The notes: generated by a model not told the origin, from the letters alone. Counted from the first letter of the stretch, positions 1 to 7,678 are shown. The stretch is DNA of 8,582 nucleotides from Candidatus Heimdallarchaeota archaeon (GCA_023139025.1 JAGLOH010000071.1:1-8582), one strand, 5' to 3'. Made by a program: numbers and translations.

Positions 1-1
1 A

Positions 2-937
2 TCTTTTGAAGTAATGAAAAATATGTTAGTAGCTGTAAGAGGTAGTGAAGAAGAACTAAGAAGAAAACCTCTAGCTATATTTGATGCTTGTCCCTCTCCA
101 CCTTTAAAATGGAGTGATTTGACATGTCAAAGTATAATTGATTGTGCCAAATATGGCATCCCTTCTGAATTTGTATCTATGCCCATGACTGGTGCTAATG
201 CTCCTGTAACCATTCTTGGTGCAGTTGTTCAACATGCAGCAGAAACATTAGCTGGATTAGTTATAACTCAACTTGTATCGCCAGGAGCTCCTGTAATATG
301 GGGAGGTTCTCCCGCAGTTTTCGATATGAGAAAAGCCACTACGCCTATGGGTTCTATTGATACGATGATTCTTGATCTCGGTTATGTTGAAATTGGCAAA
401 TATCTCAATCTACCAACTCATGCATATTTAGGAATGTCAGATACAAAAATACTAGATATGCAATCTGGATTTGAATCTGGAATGGGGGCTCTTTTAGCAG
501 GGATTAAAGGGGTAAATATGATATCTGGAGCAGGAATGATTGATTTTGAAACTACACAAAGCATTCAGAAGGTAGTCATTGATAATCAGATGTGTGGAAT
601 GATCCACAGATTCAATAAAGGAATTGTTCAAAGAGATGAACCCATAGCAAAAAATCTGTTAATCGATTTAGAAGAAAAGACTCATTTGCTTTCTCATGAT
701 CATACGCTGAAGTGGTTTAGAGAAGAACAATTTATCCCGAATAAAATAATCGATCGTTCAACTAATGAAGAATGGATAAACAAAGGTAGAAGATCTGTTA
801 CTCAAAGAGCAACTGAAGAAGTGGATAAACTCTTGAATAAATATACGGGGGTTTCTCTGGATAAAGATAAGGTCTCTAGTCTAATAGAGATTATGAGTTA
901 CAAGAATATAGATCTTAGGAAATTACTTGAGATGTAA
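2..937 (+). CDS. Trimethylamine methyltransferase (MttB) family protein, 5' end cut off by window
   Basis: This is the C-terminal 311 residues of an MttB-superfamily TIM-barrel methyltransferase. Such enzymes move a methyl group from a quaternary or tertiary amine to a partner corrinoid protein. The frame is open back to base 2 (S-F-E-V before the first Met at base 14), and the family is about 480-500 residues, so the true start lies outside the window and the Met at 14 is internal. Family-like stretches include MTGANAPVT, SPGAPVIWGG, PMGSIDTMILDLGY and GAGMIDFETT. No UAG occurs in frame. Methanosarcina MttB has its pyrrolysine near residue 334 of 495, which should fall in the visible part, so this looks like the non-pyrrolysine (MtgB-like) branch. 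Those act on glycine betaine or related quaternary amines, but the substrate cannot be read here. No corrinoid-protein or MtgA-type gene follows; any partner would lie upstream. The family call is firm. Confidence 0.9.
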   Translation, partial: SFEVMKNMLVAVRGSEEELRRKPLAIFDACPSPPLKWSDLTCQSIIDCAKYGIPSEFVSMPMTGANAPVTILGAVVQHAAETLAGLVITQLVSPGAPVIWGGSPAVFDMRKATTPMGSIDTMILDLGYVEIGKYLNLPTHAYLGMSDTKILDMQSGFESGMGALLAGIKGVNMISGAGMIDFETTQSIQKVVIDNQMCGMIHRFNKGIVQRDEPIAKNLLIDLEEKTHLLSHDHTLKWFREEQFIPNKIIDRSTNEEWINKGRRSVTQRATEEVDKLLNKYTGVSLDKDKVSSLIEIMSYKNIDLRKLLEM

Positions 938-994
938 TATTAATCTACTTTAATTTATTAAGTAAAAGATTTTCAACTAAAATATTGGGAAAAG

Positions 995-1002
995 TTTTAA
1001 TT
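995..1002 (+). promoter_or_regulatory. Possible TATA element for the TPR gene
   Basis: The sequence TTTTAATT follows a purine run (GGGAAAAG) that could serve as a BRE. Initiation about 25 bases downstream, near 1022, would leave a short leader containing the GGTGAG ribosome site. The box is a poor match to the archaeal consensus and the whole region is AT-rich, so this is tentative. Confidence 0.25.
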
Positions 1003-1032
1003 GATGCAATTTTAAGTAACTTGTTTCACTTT

Positions 1033-1038
1033 GGTGAG
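1033..1038 (+). promoter_or_regulatory. Ribosome binding site that sets the TPR gene start
   Basis: GGTGAG lies three bases before the ATG at 1042 and is complementary to the 3' end of 16S rRNA. The longer alternative, a TTG at 985, has no comparable site close upstream, so the ATG is preferred. Confidence 0.5.
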
Positions 1039-1041
1039 TCT

Positions 1042-2991
1042 ATGACTTCATCAATTAAGCAGGATTTAGATAGAGTAAATACTCTCATCTATAATGGGAA
1101 GTATCCAGAGGTATTGGTAGACATAAATGATTTATTGAATGAAGGTAGTTTATCACAAGAATTAATTGTAAAATTGAAAATTTTGAAGAGTGAAACAATT
1201 ATTCAGTACGCAACATTCACTGTGAATACTAAAGGAATAGATGTTGCATACAAACTTGCAAAAGAAGCTTTTGAACAGAGCGAGAGAATTCCTAGTGATT
1301 TATTTATGTTTGATTCCACTCTTGCTTTAGCAGAATATTATAGATACAAGGGAAAATCTGATGATTTTCAGAAAGAAGTGGAAAAATCAGAACAAATATT
1401 CGAAAAAATAGTACAAGATGATGCCCAAGAGTTGAAACAAAGGGAAGCAATTTTGCTTAGGTTTAAAGCTGTTGTATTAGATAGAAAAAAAGCTGATATT
1501 AGTGAAATATTAGAATGTTACAATAAGTGTATTGAACTAAATAGAAAGTTAGAAAATAAAAAAGAAGAGGCAAAATGTCATTGGGATATGGGCAAAGTTT
1601 ACTGGAGTAAAGCTAATTTTCAAAAAACAATTGAATACTATAAACTATGCTCAAAAGTTTTAGAAACATTAGATGACAAATATTTTCTAGCTAGAATACT
1701 ATCATTGATAGGATATGTATACCAAAGAATGGGTGAGTATCAAGTATTTCATGAATATTTAGAAAGAGCACTAAGTGTTTATGAAGAAGCAAATTCTGCC
1801 AATGGCAAAGCTTTGATTTTTAGATACTTAGGGTTATATTATAGACGTATTGGAGATAGAGTGAAATCATTGGAGTATTTCGAAAAGAATCTTGAAATCT
1901 ATAAAACACTAAAAAATGATGAAATGGAAGCCTGGGCTCTATTTTATGCAGGAGAAAACTTAAAACTTGTTGGTGAGCTAGACCAATCCCTACTATACTT
2001 TACCAAAGCGAAGAATTATTTTGCAAAAACCAATCAGAGGATTCTCACTTCGATTTTATGTAATATTGGGGAGATTTACGAATTTAAAGGAGAATTGGAT
2101 GCAAGTCTAAAATTGCAAGATGAATCGATGGAACTGAGTAAGGAATTTGAAAGTACATCAGGTATGGCAATGGTTTATCACAGAAAAGCTTCAATCCTAT
2201 GGCGTCAAGGTTATTCAGAACAAGCAATTGAATTGCAGAAACAAGGATATGAATTATGGAAGGAAAGAGGGAATAAAATTGCAACTGCTTACACCTTGGG
2301 GTCTCTAATACATTACATGACTGAGATCAATAATATTGATTCAGCGAAGATGTATCAACAAGAATTGCATGAAATAAGTGAAGAAGTAGGTAGTAAGCGT
2401 CTAAAACAATTATTTAGACTGACAGAAGCCAAAATATTAAAATTAAGTTCGGAAAAAAACGATATATTAAAAGCTGAATTTCTTCTGGAAGAACATCTAA
2501 AGGAAGAAGCACATCTCGAGTCACAAATTAATGCTTTAATTACACTTTCTGAGGTTCTGCTTTTAGGTTTAAGAACGGGCGATAGTGAAAAGAAATTAGA
2601 CAAGCTTCATAGATGTGTTATTAAATTATATGAACTCACAATGGAATTTGGTTCGCCTATTTATACTGTTGAAACATTAATATTAGAATCACATGTTAAT
2701 TTACTTTTAATGGATCTGGATAATGCAAGGGATAAATTGAATGAAGCACTCAAAATTTCTGAAGAAAGAAGATTAAAACGACTATCTTTGAAGATACTAG
2801 AAGAACAGCAGAAATTAACAGCTCAATCAATAGAATTGTTGAAACTAGAAAGAGAGACAACATCTATTTCTAAAAGAATGGAAATAATAAGAATGGAAGA
2901 ATCCGTTAAAGAAATCCGAAAAGTGAATATTAGTGTGTTAAGATGCAGAGAAATAGATAGTCAAAATAAACTGCTTAAAATCATTATCTGA
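1042..2991 (+). CDS. Tetratricopeptide repeat (TPR) protein with C-terminal coiled coil
   Basis: This 649-residue protein has no signal peptide or membrane segment, so it is probably a cytoplasmic scaffold. About seven TPR units follow each other at a near-constant 40-residue spacing from roughly residue 176 to 450. Their helix A segments include MGKVYWSKANF (183), IGYVYQRMGEY (223), LGLYYRRIGDR (263), AGENLKLVGEL (303) and IGEIYEFKGEL (342). The 40-residue spacing matches the TPR_12 / kinesin-light-chain type, which binds peptides or partner proteins. Residues 1-175 and 450-575 are helical and may hold weaker repeats. Residues 577-628 are rich in Lys, Glu and Leu and look like a coiled coil. 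An in-frame TTG at 985 would add 19 residues, but the ATG at 1042 has the better ribosome site. Partner and pathway are unknown. It is monocistronic as far as visible, with an oligo-T terminator behind it. Confidence 0.85.
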   Translation: MTSSIKQDLDRVNTLIYNGKYPEVLVDINDLLNEGSLSQELIVKLKILKSETIIQYATFTVNTKGIDVAYKLAKEAFEQSERIPSDLFMFDSTLALAEYYRYKGKSDDFQKEVEKSEQIFEKIVQDDAQELKQREAILLRFKAVVLDRKKADISEILECYNKCIELNRKLENKKEEAKCHWDMGKVYWSKANFQKTIEYYKLCSKVLETLDDKYFLARILSLIGYVYQRMGEYQVFHEYLERALSVYEEANSANGKALIFRYLGLYYRRIGDRVKSLEYFEKNLEIYKTLKNDEMEAWALFYAGENLKLVGELDQSLLYFTKAKNYFAKTNQRILTSILCNIGEIYEFKGELDASLKLQDESMELSKEFESTSGMAMVYHRKASILWRQGYSEQAIELQKQGYELWKERGNKIATAYTLGSLIHYMTEINNIDSAKMYQQELHEISEEVGSKRLKQLFRLTEAKILKLSSEKNDILKAEFLLEEHLKEEAHLESQINALITLSEVLLLGLRTGDSEKKLDKLHRCVIKLYELTMEFGSPIYTVETLILESHVNLLLMDLDNARDKLNEALKISEERRLKRLSLKILEEQQKLTAQSIELLKLERETTSISKRMEIIRMEESVKEIRKVNISVLRCREIDSQNKLLKIII

Positions 2992-3024
2992 ATGTTACTA
3001 TTCATATGAAAGCAGTGATAAAGA

Positions 3025-3032
3025 TTTTTTTT
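3025..3032 (+). terminator. Oligo-T terminator after the TPR gene
   Basis: A run of eight T begins 33 bases after the TPR stop codon. A second pyrimidine-rich stretch at 3062-3088, with several runs of four or five T, could act as a backup. Archaeal RNA polymerase stops at such T tracts without needing a hairpin, and no convincing hairpin precedes this one. Confidence 0.5.
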
Positions 3033-3093
3033 GAGTAAAACAATGAAATAAATAAAGATAGTTTTTCTTCTTTTCTCTCATTTTTCTCAAATC

Positions 3094-3101
3094 TTGTATA
3101 A
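3094..3101 (+). promoter_or_regulatory. Candidate TATA box for the amidohydrolase gene
   Basis: TTGTATAA stands 57 bases before the ATG at 3151. Initiation about 25 bases downstream, near 3120-3125, would give a leader of roughly 28 bases containing the GGAGA site. It is the best TATA-like match in this 159-base gap, but no independent evidence supports it. Confidence 0.35.
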
Positions 3102-3138
3102 TCACAATTTAGATAAGTGGGCTTGTTTTTTTACCTTT

Positions 3139-3143
3139 GGAGA
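3139..3143 (+). promoter_or_regulatory. Ribosome binding site of the amidohydrolase
   Basis: GGAGA lies seven bases before the ATG at 3151, which is standard Shine-Dalgarno geometry. It excludes a TTG start at 3094, whose extra 19 residues do not look like protein of this family. Confidence 0.65.
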
Positions 3144-3150
3144 CCATCTT

Positions 3151-4148
3151 ATGAGCATTGAATACTTAGAGAACAACATGGAACCCTACTTTAAAACTAT
3201 GCAAAGAAAATATACTGGTCCAGTATTTGATGCTCATACACATCTAGGCAAGGTTGAAGACGTAAGAACTATGGTCAAATATGAAGAGGAGTTCAATGTC
3301 AAAAAAATTTTTGGTATCGTTAGAGATACTGAGAGTAGAGATAAAATCAAAAAGGAATTTCCTGACCTCTTTGTTTATTCAATCTTTCCTTTCTATAAGA
3401 GAAGCTTTACAAGATAATCTCAAGGGTTCTCTTGACCATCTTAGACAAAGCTTATGAAGATGGCTTCAAACTTGGAAAACTCTGGTTTTCTCCAAGGTGG
3501 GTGAACTATTTTAAATCAGAAGATTTGAAGATAGAGTTTCGAACTAAAGATGTTCATCTAAATGACCCTAAATTAGAACCTCTTTTCACCAAGTTAGAAG
3601 ATCTTCGATTTACCTTACTTCTTCATGTTAGTGATCCAGATATACTTTATGAGAAAAACTATCAACCTGCGAGCAAATTTGGTGTCAAGAAAGACCATAT
3701 TAATGCATTGAAGAATATACTAGAGAAGTATCCTAAGCTAAGAATTGTTGGAGCACATCTAGCTTCTCAACCTGAAAATCTACCACTACTAGACTCATGG
3801 CTAGATAAATTTCCAAATCTCTTTGTAGACACTGGATCAGCAAAATGGATGATCAGAGAATTTGCTCATAAACGAGATGAAGTTATAAAATTCTTCAAAA
3901 AACATAAGGATAGAATCATGTTTGGAACTGATTTTGTTGCAGGAAGAACAGACAGAGAACCTATTCCGGGATATTATATTAACCGTTTCCTTAGTTTCCA
4001 AGCTTTGTTTGAAACCGATGTAGAAGGATTGCCCTTTCCGATTCCTGATCCTGAGAATAACAATGAAACAAAGATTTTTGGTTTGGATTTTTCACAAGAA
4101 ATACTCAAAAAAATCTACTGGGAAAATGCTAACAAAATATACCTCTAA
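3151..4148 (+). pseudogene. Amidohydrolase (Amidohydro_2 type, TIM barrel) broken by two +1 frameshifts
   Basis: The encoded enzyme belongs to the metal-dependent amidohydrolase superfamily, whose members hydrolyse or decarboxylate small substrates. The first frame runs from the ATG at 3151 to a TAA at 3415-3417 and carries the first metal motif DAHTHLG (His29, His31). The last frame is open from about 3444 to the TAA at 4146-4148. It carries HVSD (His codon 3624-3626), GAHL (His 3756-3758), GTDF (Asp 3930-3932) and the typical end KIYWENANKIYL. Between them, bases 3395-3442 read in the third frame as IREALQDNLKGSLDHL, which joins naturally to DKAYEDGFKLGKLW. Dropping one base near 3385-3394 and one near 3441-3443 restores a 331-residue protein with every metal ligand, a normal length for the family. 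The breaks may be sequencing indels or recent decay. The substrate is unknown. Only six bases separate its stop from that of the convergent ABC gene. Confidence 0.8.
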
Positions 4149-4154
4149 ATAGAA

Positions 4155-5972
4155 TTAAACAAGTTCAGCTGCTTGTTCAACATATTCAAGAGATTGATGT
4201 CTGAAATACATATCATAAAGTTGCCAATATTTACCCTTCTTATCCATTAACTGCTGATGGCTCCCTTCTTCAACAATTTGAGCATCATCAATGACTATAA
4301 TTCTATCAGCATTCTCTACGGTGGTTAAACGATGTGCTATAATAATTGCAGTTCTATCTTTGAGTAAAACCTTCAGAGCTTCTTGAATAAGAGATTCAGT
4401 ATAAGCATCAATTGCAGCTGTAGCTTCATCTAAAATAAGAATTCTGGGGTCTGATAACAATGCTCGAGCAAAAGCAACAAGTTGTTTTTGTCCAGCGGAT
4501 AATTTTGTCCCCTTTTCTCCAACTTCTGTATCTAATCCTTGAGGTAAACTCTGAATAAATTCCCAAGCATGAACACTCTTTGCTGCTTTTTCTATCTCTT
4601 CTCTTGTTGCATCTAGCTTTCCATAACGGATATTTTCTTCTATCGAACCGCTGAAAAGGATATTGTCTTGCAGAACTATTCCTATTTGATTTCTATAGTC
4701 TTGCATAACGTATTTTCGAATGTCTGTACCATCTACTATAATCGACCCATCTACAACATCATAAAAACGAGCAATTAAGGAAACTAAGGTACTCTTTCCA
4801 GCACCTGTTCTTCCAGCTATAGCGACAGTCTCTGCTGGTGGAATTGATAGAGTAAAATCTTTGTATAACGGCTCTTTTTCATTATAGTAGAAGGTTATAT
4901 CTTTGAAATCAATTTTACCAGTTAGTTTTGGAACAGGTAAAGGATTAGGATCTTCGACAACTTTCGGTTTACTATCCATCAAGCTAAAAATCCGTTCTAC
5001 TGCAGCCAAACCTGCTTCAAATTGGTTGAAGAATCGAGTAATTTCCAACAAAGGCATGAAGAATCTGTTCAACATTAAAATGAAGAAATAAAGAGTAGCA
5101 ACAGTTAGATCACCTATTTGGAAAGTTATTTTTCCTCCAAAGTAAAGTACCAAGAAAGTTCCAACGCCAAATAATGTTTCAATTATTGGGAAGAAAATAC
5201 TCATACCCCATGCTCTGACATATGCTGCACGATAATTCCTCATATTAATTCCTTTGAATCTTTCAAAAGCTTCTTTTTCTTGATTGAAGCTCTTTGTTAC
5301 TTCAATACCAGATATTGATTCTGCAACATTTGCATTAAGAATAGCAATAGTTTTTCTCCAATTCTTTGATGTTTTTCTTGAGAAAAGTCTGATTCCAATT
5401 CCTAGACCAAAAAGGAGTGGTACAATTGCTAATGTAATTCCTGCAAGTCTAACATCAGTGACAAACAATATGATAATAACAACTAACATTACTAGGATGT
5501 TAATTAGAAATGAGGTAGTTATTTGAACCATTTGGGAAATTGTATCAGAATCACTTGTTACCCTACTTACAAGTTTTCCACTTTTGTTTTCATCATAGAA
5601 GTTCATATCATTACTAAGTAGTGTTTCAAAACTATCTTTTCTTACTCTCCTTAGCATTTCTCCTGTTAAGCTTGAACTTTTGTAAAGTGCTCTATATTGA
5701 GCAAACCAAAACAAACCATATAGAACTATTACTGCAGCTGTTTCTAAATAAAAAACAACATTGAAATCGCCATCTTGTACTCCTTCAATTATAAATCTTA
5801 TGAAAAATGGAATTCCTATAGTTGCACCTGTTTGAAGAATCATCCATGCTAGAACTGTTATGAAAGTTTTCATGTCATGCTTAGCAATGTAACCAAATAA
5901 TCGCTTAAACAGATAGATGTCGCCATATTTTCTATCGTATTTGTCATCTGGTAATTCTTGTATAAATCCCAT
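4155..5972 (-). CDS. ABC exporter half-transporter (TMD-NBD), canonical-Walker-B partner of a heterodimer
   Basis: This is a complete type IV (MsbA/TM288-like) exporter subunit in the cell membrane, with an N-terminal six-helix membrane domain and a C-terminal ATPase domain. Counting from the upstream ATG at 5990 (611 residues), helices fall near residues 42-64, 80-98, 155-180, 183-203, 262-285 and 296-318. The ATPase domain has Walker A GRTGAGKST (393-401), Q-loop Gln441, Walker B ILILDE with catalytic Glu522, D-loop AAID and H-loop His553. Its signature is LSAGQ (497-501) instead of LSGGQ. That change is typical of the subunit that supplies the altered signature to the degenerate site of a heterodimer. 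I prefer the ATG at 5972, giving 605 residues, because GAGGGTGA lies eight bases before it; the ATG at 5990 overlaps the upstream gene by 14 bases. The transported substrate cannot be read from sequence; drugs, lipids or peptides are all possible. Confidence 0.93.
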   Translation of the reverse strand: MGFIQELPDDKYDRKYGDIYLFKRLFGYIAKHDMKTFITVLAWMILQTGATIGIPFFIRFIIEGVQDGDFNVVFYLETAAVIVLYGLFWFAQYRALYKSSSLTGEMLRRVRKDSFETLLSNDMNFYDENKSGKLVSRVTSDSDTISQMVQITTSFLINILVMLVVIIILFVTDVRLAGITLAIVPLLFGLGIGIRLFSRKTSKNWRKTIAILNANVAESISGIEVTKSFNQEKEAFERFKGINMRNYRAAYVRAWGMSIFFPIIETLFGVGTFLVLYFGGKITFQIGDLTVATLYFFILMLNRFFMPLLEITRFFNQFEAGLAAVERIFSLMDSKPKVVEDPNPLPVPKLTGKIDFKDITFYYNEKEPLYKDFTLSIPPAETVAIAGRTGAGKSTLVSLIARFYDVVDGSIIVDGTDIRKYVMQDYRNQIGIVLQDNILFSGSIEENIRYGKLDATREEIEKAAKSVHAWEFIQSLPQGLDTEVGEKGTKLSAGQKQLVAFARALLSDPRILILDEATAAIDAYTESLIQEALKVLLKDRTAIIIAHRLTTVENADRIIVIDDAQIVEEGSHQQLMDKKGKYWQLYDMYFRHQSLEYVEQAAELV

Positions 5973-5976
5973 CGCT

Positions 5977-7671
5977 TCATTCACCCTCATATAGTTCAGT
6001 TTTCATTTGCTCGGGCATCATTTTTCGTATTTCAGAGAATCTGGCAAAAACTCTCCAGTAATCTACAGATTCCTTCAACAATTGATCATGAGAACCTATT
6101 GCTTTCACTTCTCCCTGCTTCAAAACAACAATAATGTCTGAATGTCTTATTGTTGATAATCTATGAGTGATAACAAAACTAGTTCGATCCTTTAACACTC
6201 TATTAATAGCAGTATTGATTTTGTCTTCAGTTTCGGAATCTACTGCAGAACTAGCATCGTCAAAAACAAGTATCTTTGGATTAGCAAGCAACATTCGAGC
6301 AATTGCTACTCGTTGTTTTTGCCCTCCACTAAGTGTCGTACCTCTTTCACCTACAATAGTGTCGTAACCTTGATCGAATTTCTCAATAAATTCTTCAGCT
6401 TGAGCCATTCTAGCAGCTTGAAAGATTTCATCATCAGTTGCATCAGGTTTTCCATATGAAATATTATCTTCGATAGAAGCTGAAAACAATACTATTTCTT
6501 GTTCAATAACTCCGATATTACGACGTATAGTTTCGAGTGAAAGATTACGAATATCAACACCATCAATATTAACGCTACCAGAGCTAACATCATAAAGTCT
6601 GGTTAATAATTTCATTAAAGTTGTTTTCCCACAACCAGCAGGACCTACTAGAGCAACACGACTTCCAGCAGGAATGGAGAAAGAAACATCTTTGATAACA
6701 AAAACATTTCCATCATAAGAAAAAGAAATATTATTGAAATCTACATTACCCTTGACAGTAGAAAGATCAGAAGGATTTACAGGAGCAGGAATAATAGTTT
6801 TTTTCTTGTTTTCAATATCAGATTGAATGTGAGTAAGCTCGTTAATATCATCCAACCAGTCCCAACCTTTAAGTTGAATACGGTTTACTTTTTTGTAAAT
6901 TTTAGCTGCACGACCAGTAATACCATCATTAAGAACAAGGCATGCTCCACCTCTTAACTGATTTGTTTCAATGCGTTTAATATCACGATAACCAGTTACT
7001 TCTTGTTTTTCAGTAGGTTCACCACTAATTTCCACTGGAAGATTTTTGACTGCTAAAGCAATCATTTCATCAGTAGTAGGGATTTGAAGATGAACAACTT
7101 TATTGTATAGCTGCACTTCTTCAATCATACGACTAGCTTCTTCATCAGAAGCACGATATCGACTAAGATTCATTTTTCGTCTAACATAATCAGCTATTAG
7201 AACACTAACTCCAGAGGCTGTTCCACCAGCAGATCTGATGGGACCAGCATAATAAACAGCTAAATAATCGGAACCATCGTCATTCTGTTTAATTCTAACC
7301 TTAGCAATACCCTCGATAGGAGCAGCAGTAATCCCTTCAGTCATTAAAGCAAGAGAAGCTCTAAGTGCCTTGTCAATCAGCTCATCAGGGGTGCTCTCAA
7401 AAAATTCACCTTCAGCTATTTCACCAGCAATTTTGAAAGCAATATCTTCACGTTCAAAACCTCGATGTTCAAGTTCTCTGATTCTATCTGCAATACCTTC
7501 AGGACCAACTAAACCCTCAACTCTTGAGGCAACATCTTTAGCTAAGAAAAGCTCAACAAAGGGTTCAGGATCTAAATTCTTTTTTCTACATTTAGTAGCT
7601 ATAGAGTAAGCGGCTTGAATATTATCTTCCAGCTTTTTAAAATAATTTTCCAGACGATCTCCAAGTACCAA
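5977..7671 (-). CDS. Chimeric ORF: N-terminus of archaeal DNA polymerase D large subunit (DP2) joined to an ABC ATPase domain
   Basis: One uninterrupted 564-residue frame joins two unrelated proteins. Residues 1 to about 280 match the start of archaeal PolD DP2: VASRVEGLVGPEGIADRIREL (48-68), TEGITAAPIEGIA (111-123), YYAGPIRSAGGTAS (140-153), ETNQLRGGA (235-243) and GWDWL (269-273). DP2 is normally above 1,000 residues; its catalytic double-psi barrels are absent, so this piece cannot polymerise DNA. From about residue 284 the protein is an ABC-exporter ATPase domain. It has Walker A GPAGCGKT (343-350), Q391, signature LSGGQ (447-451), Walker B ILVFDD (467-472) and His503. Asp472 replaces the catalytic Glu, as in the degenerate half of heterodimeric exporters. 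No membrane helices are present. The TTG start is supported by GAGG seven bases upstream, an in-frame TGA at 7683-7681 and its match to the DP2 N-terminus. The next gene starts 4 bases after its stop. Misassembly is the simplest explanation; a real rearrangement remains possible. Confidence 0.9.
   Translation of the reverse strand: MVLGDRLENYFKKLEDNIQAAYSIATKCRKKNLDPEPFVELFLAKDVASRVEGLVGPEGIADRIRELEHRGFEREDIAFKIAGEIAEGEFFESTPDELIDKALRASLALMTEGITAAPIEGIAKVRIKQNDDGSDYLAVYYAGPIRSAGGTASGVSVLIADYVRRKMNLSRYRASDEEASRMIEEVQLYNKVVHLQIPTTDEMIALAVKNLPVEISGEPTEKQEVTGYRDIKRIETNQLRGGACLVLNDGITGRAAKIYKKVNRIQLKGWDWLDDINELTHIQSDIENKKKTIIPAPVNPSDLSTVKGNVDFNNISFSYDGNVFVIKDVSFSIPAGSRVALVGPAGCGKTTLMKLLTRLYDVSSGSVNIDGVDIRNLSLETIRRNIGVIEQEIVLFSASIEDNISYGKPDATDDEIFQAARMAQAEEFIEKFDQGYDTIVGERGTTLSGGQKQRVAIARMLLANPKILVFDDASSAVDSETEDKINTAINRVLKDRTSFVITHRLSTIRHSDIIVVLKQGEVKAIGSHDQLLKESVDYWRVFARFSEIRKMMPEQMKTELYEGE
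5981..5988 (-). promoter_or_regulatory. Ribosome binding site inside the end of the chimeric gene
   Basis: GAGGGTGA overlaps the last codons of the upstream gene and sits eight bases before the ATG at 5972. It marks that ATG as the likely start of the downstream ABC gene and suggests translational coupling of the two genes. The ATG at 5990 directly precedes this motif and has no site of its own. Confidence 0.6.
6814..6850 (-). other. Junction between DP2-like and ABC-like coding sequence
   Basis: DP2 similarity fades after GWDWLDDINEL (residues 269-279), and ABC-exporter linker sequence begins around SDIENKKK (284-291), followed by PAPVNPSDLSTVKGNVDFNNISFSYD-type linker and A-loop residues. 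The minus strand carries the 7-base word TGATATT on both sides of the join (6850-6844 and 6820-6814), a small microhomology that could be chance in AT-rich DNA. The reading frame is kept across the join. Confidence 0.6.
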
Positions 7672-7678
7672 AATAATT

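Noticed and set aside
985..1041. Upstream TTG start for the TPR protein
   Set aside because: The 19 extra residues include hydrophobic sequence (LIDAILSNLFHF) unlike the rest, and the ATG at 1042 has a ribosome site at good spacing while the TTG does not.
2084..2603. Two minus-strand open frames (2084-2284 and 2355-2603) inside the TPR gene
   Set aside because: They are antisense to a well-supported repeat protein, have no recognisable domain, and their Ser/Leu-rich composition is what antisense of Glu/Lys-rich coding sequence gives.
3385..3443. Programmed ribosomal frameshifting in the amidohydrolase
   Set aside because: Two successive +1 events would be needed within about 50 bases, with no slippery sequence, stimulatory structure or known precedent in this family; indels are simpler.
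3432..4148. A separate 238-residue protein starting with TTG at 3432
   Set aside because: It would begin inside the TIM barrel without the first metal motif. The three leading residues before LDKAYEDG come from the wrong frame; it is the 3' part of the broken amidohydrolase.
4903..5526. Plus-strand open frames at 4903-5091 and 5284-5526
   Set aside because: They lie antisense to the membrane domain and linker of the complete ABC subunit and show no independent domain or ribosome site.
6780..6880. Intein or mobile-element insertion as the cause of the DP2-ABC junction
   Set aside because: No intein motifs, transposase sequence, terminal repeats or target duplication are seen, and the DP2 sequence does not resume after the ABC domain.
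6167..7609. Plus-strand open frames at 6167-6367 and 7370-7609
   Set aside because: They are antisense to ABC ATPase and DP2 coding sequence; their low-complexity Ser/Leu/Ile composition is typical of shadows.
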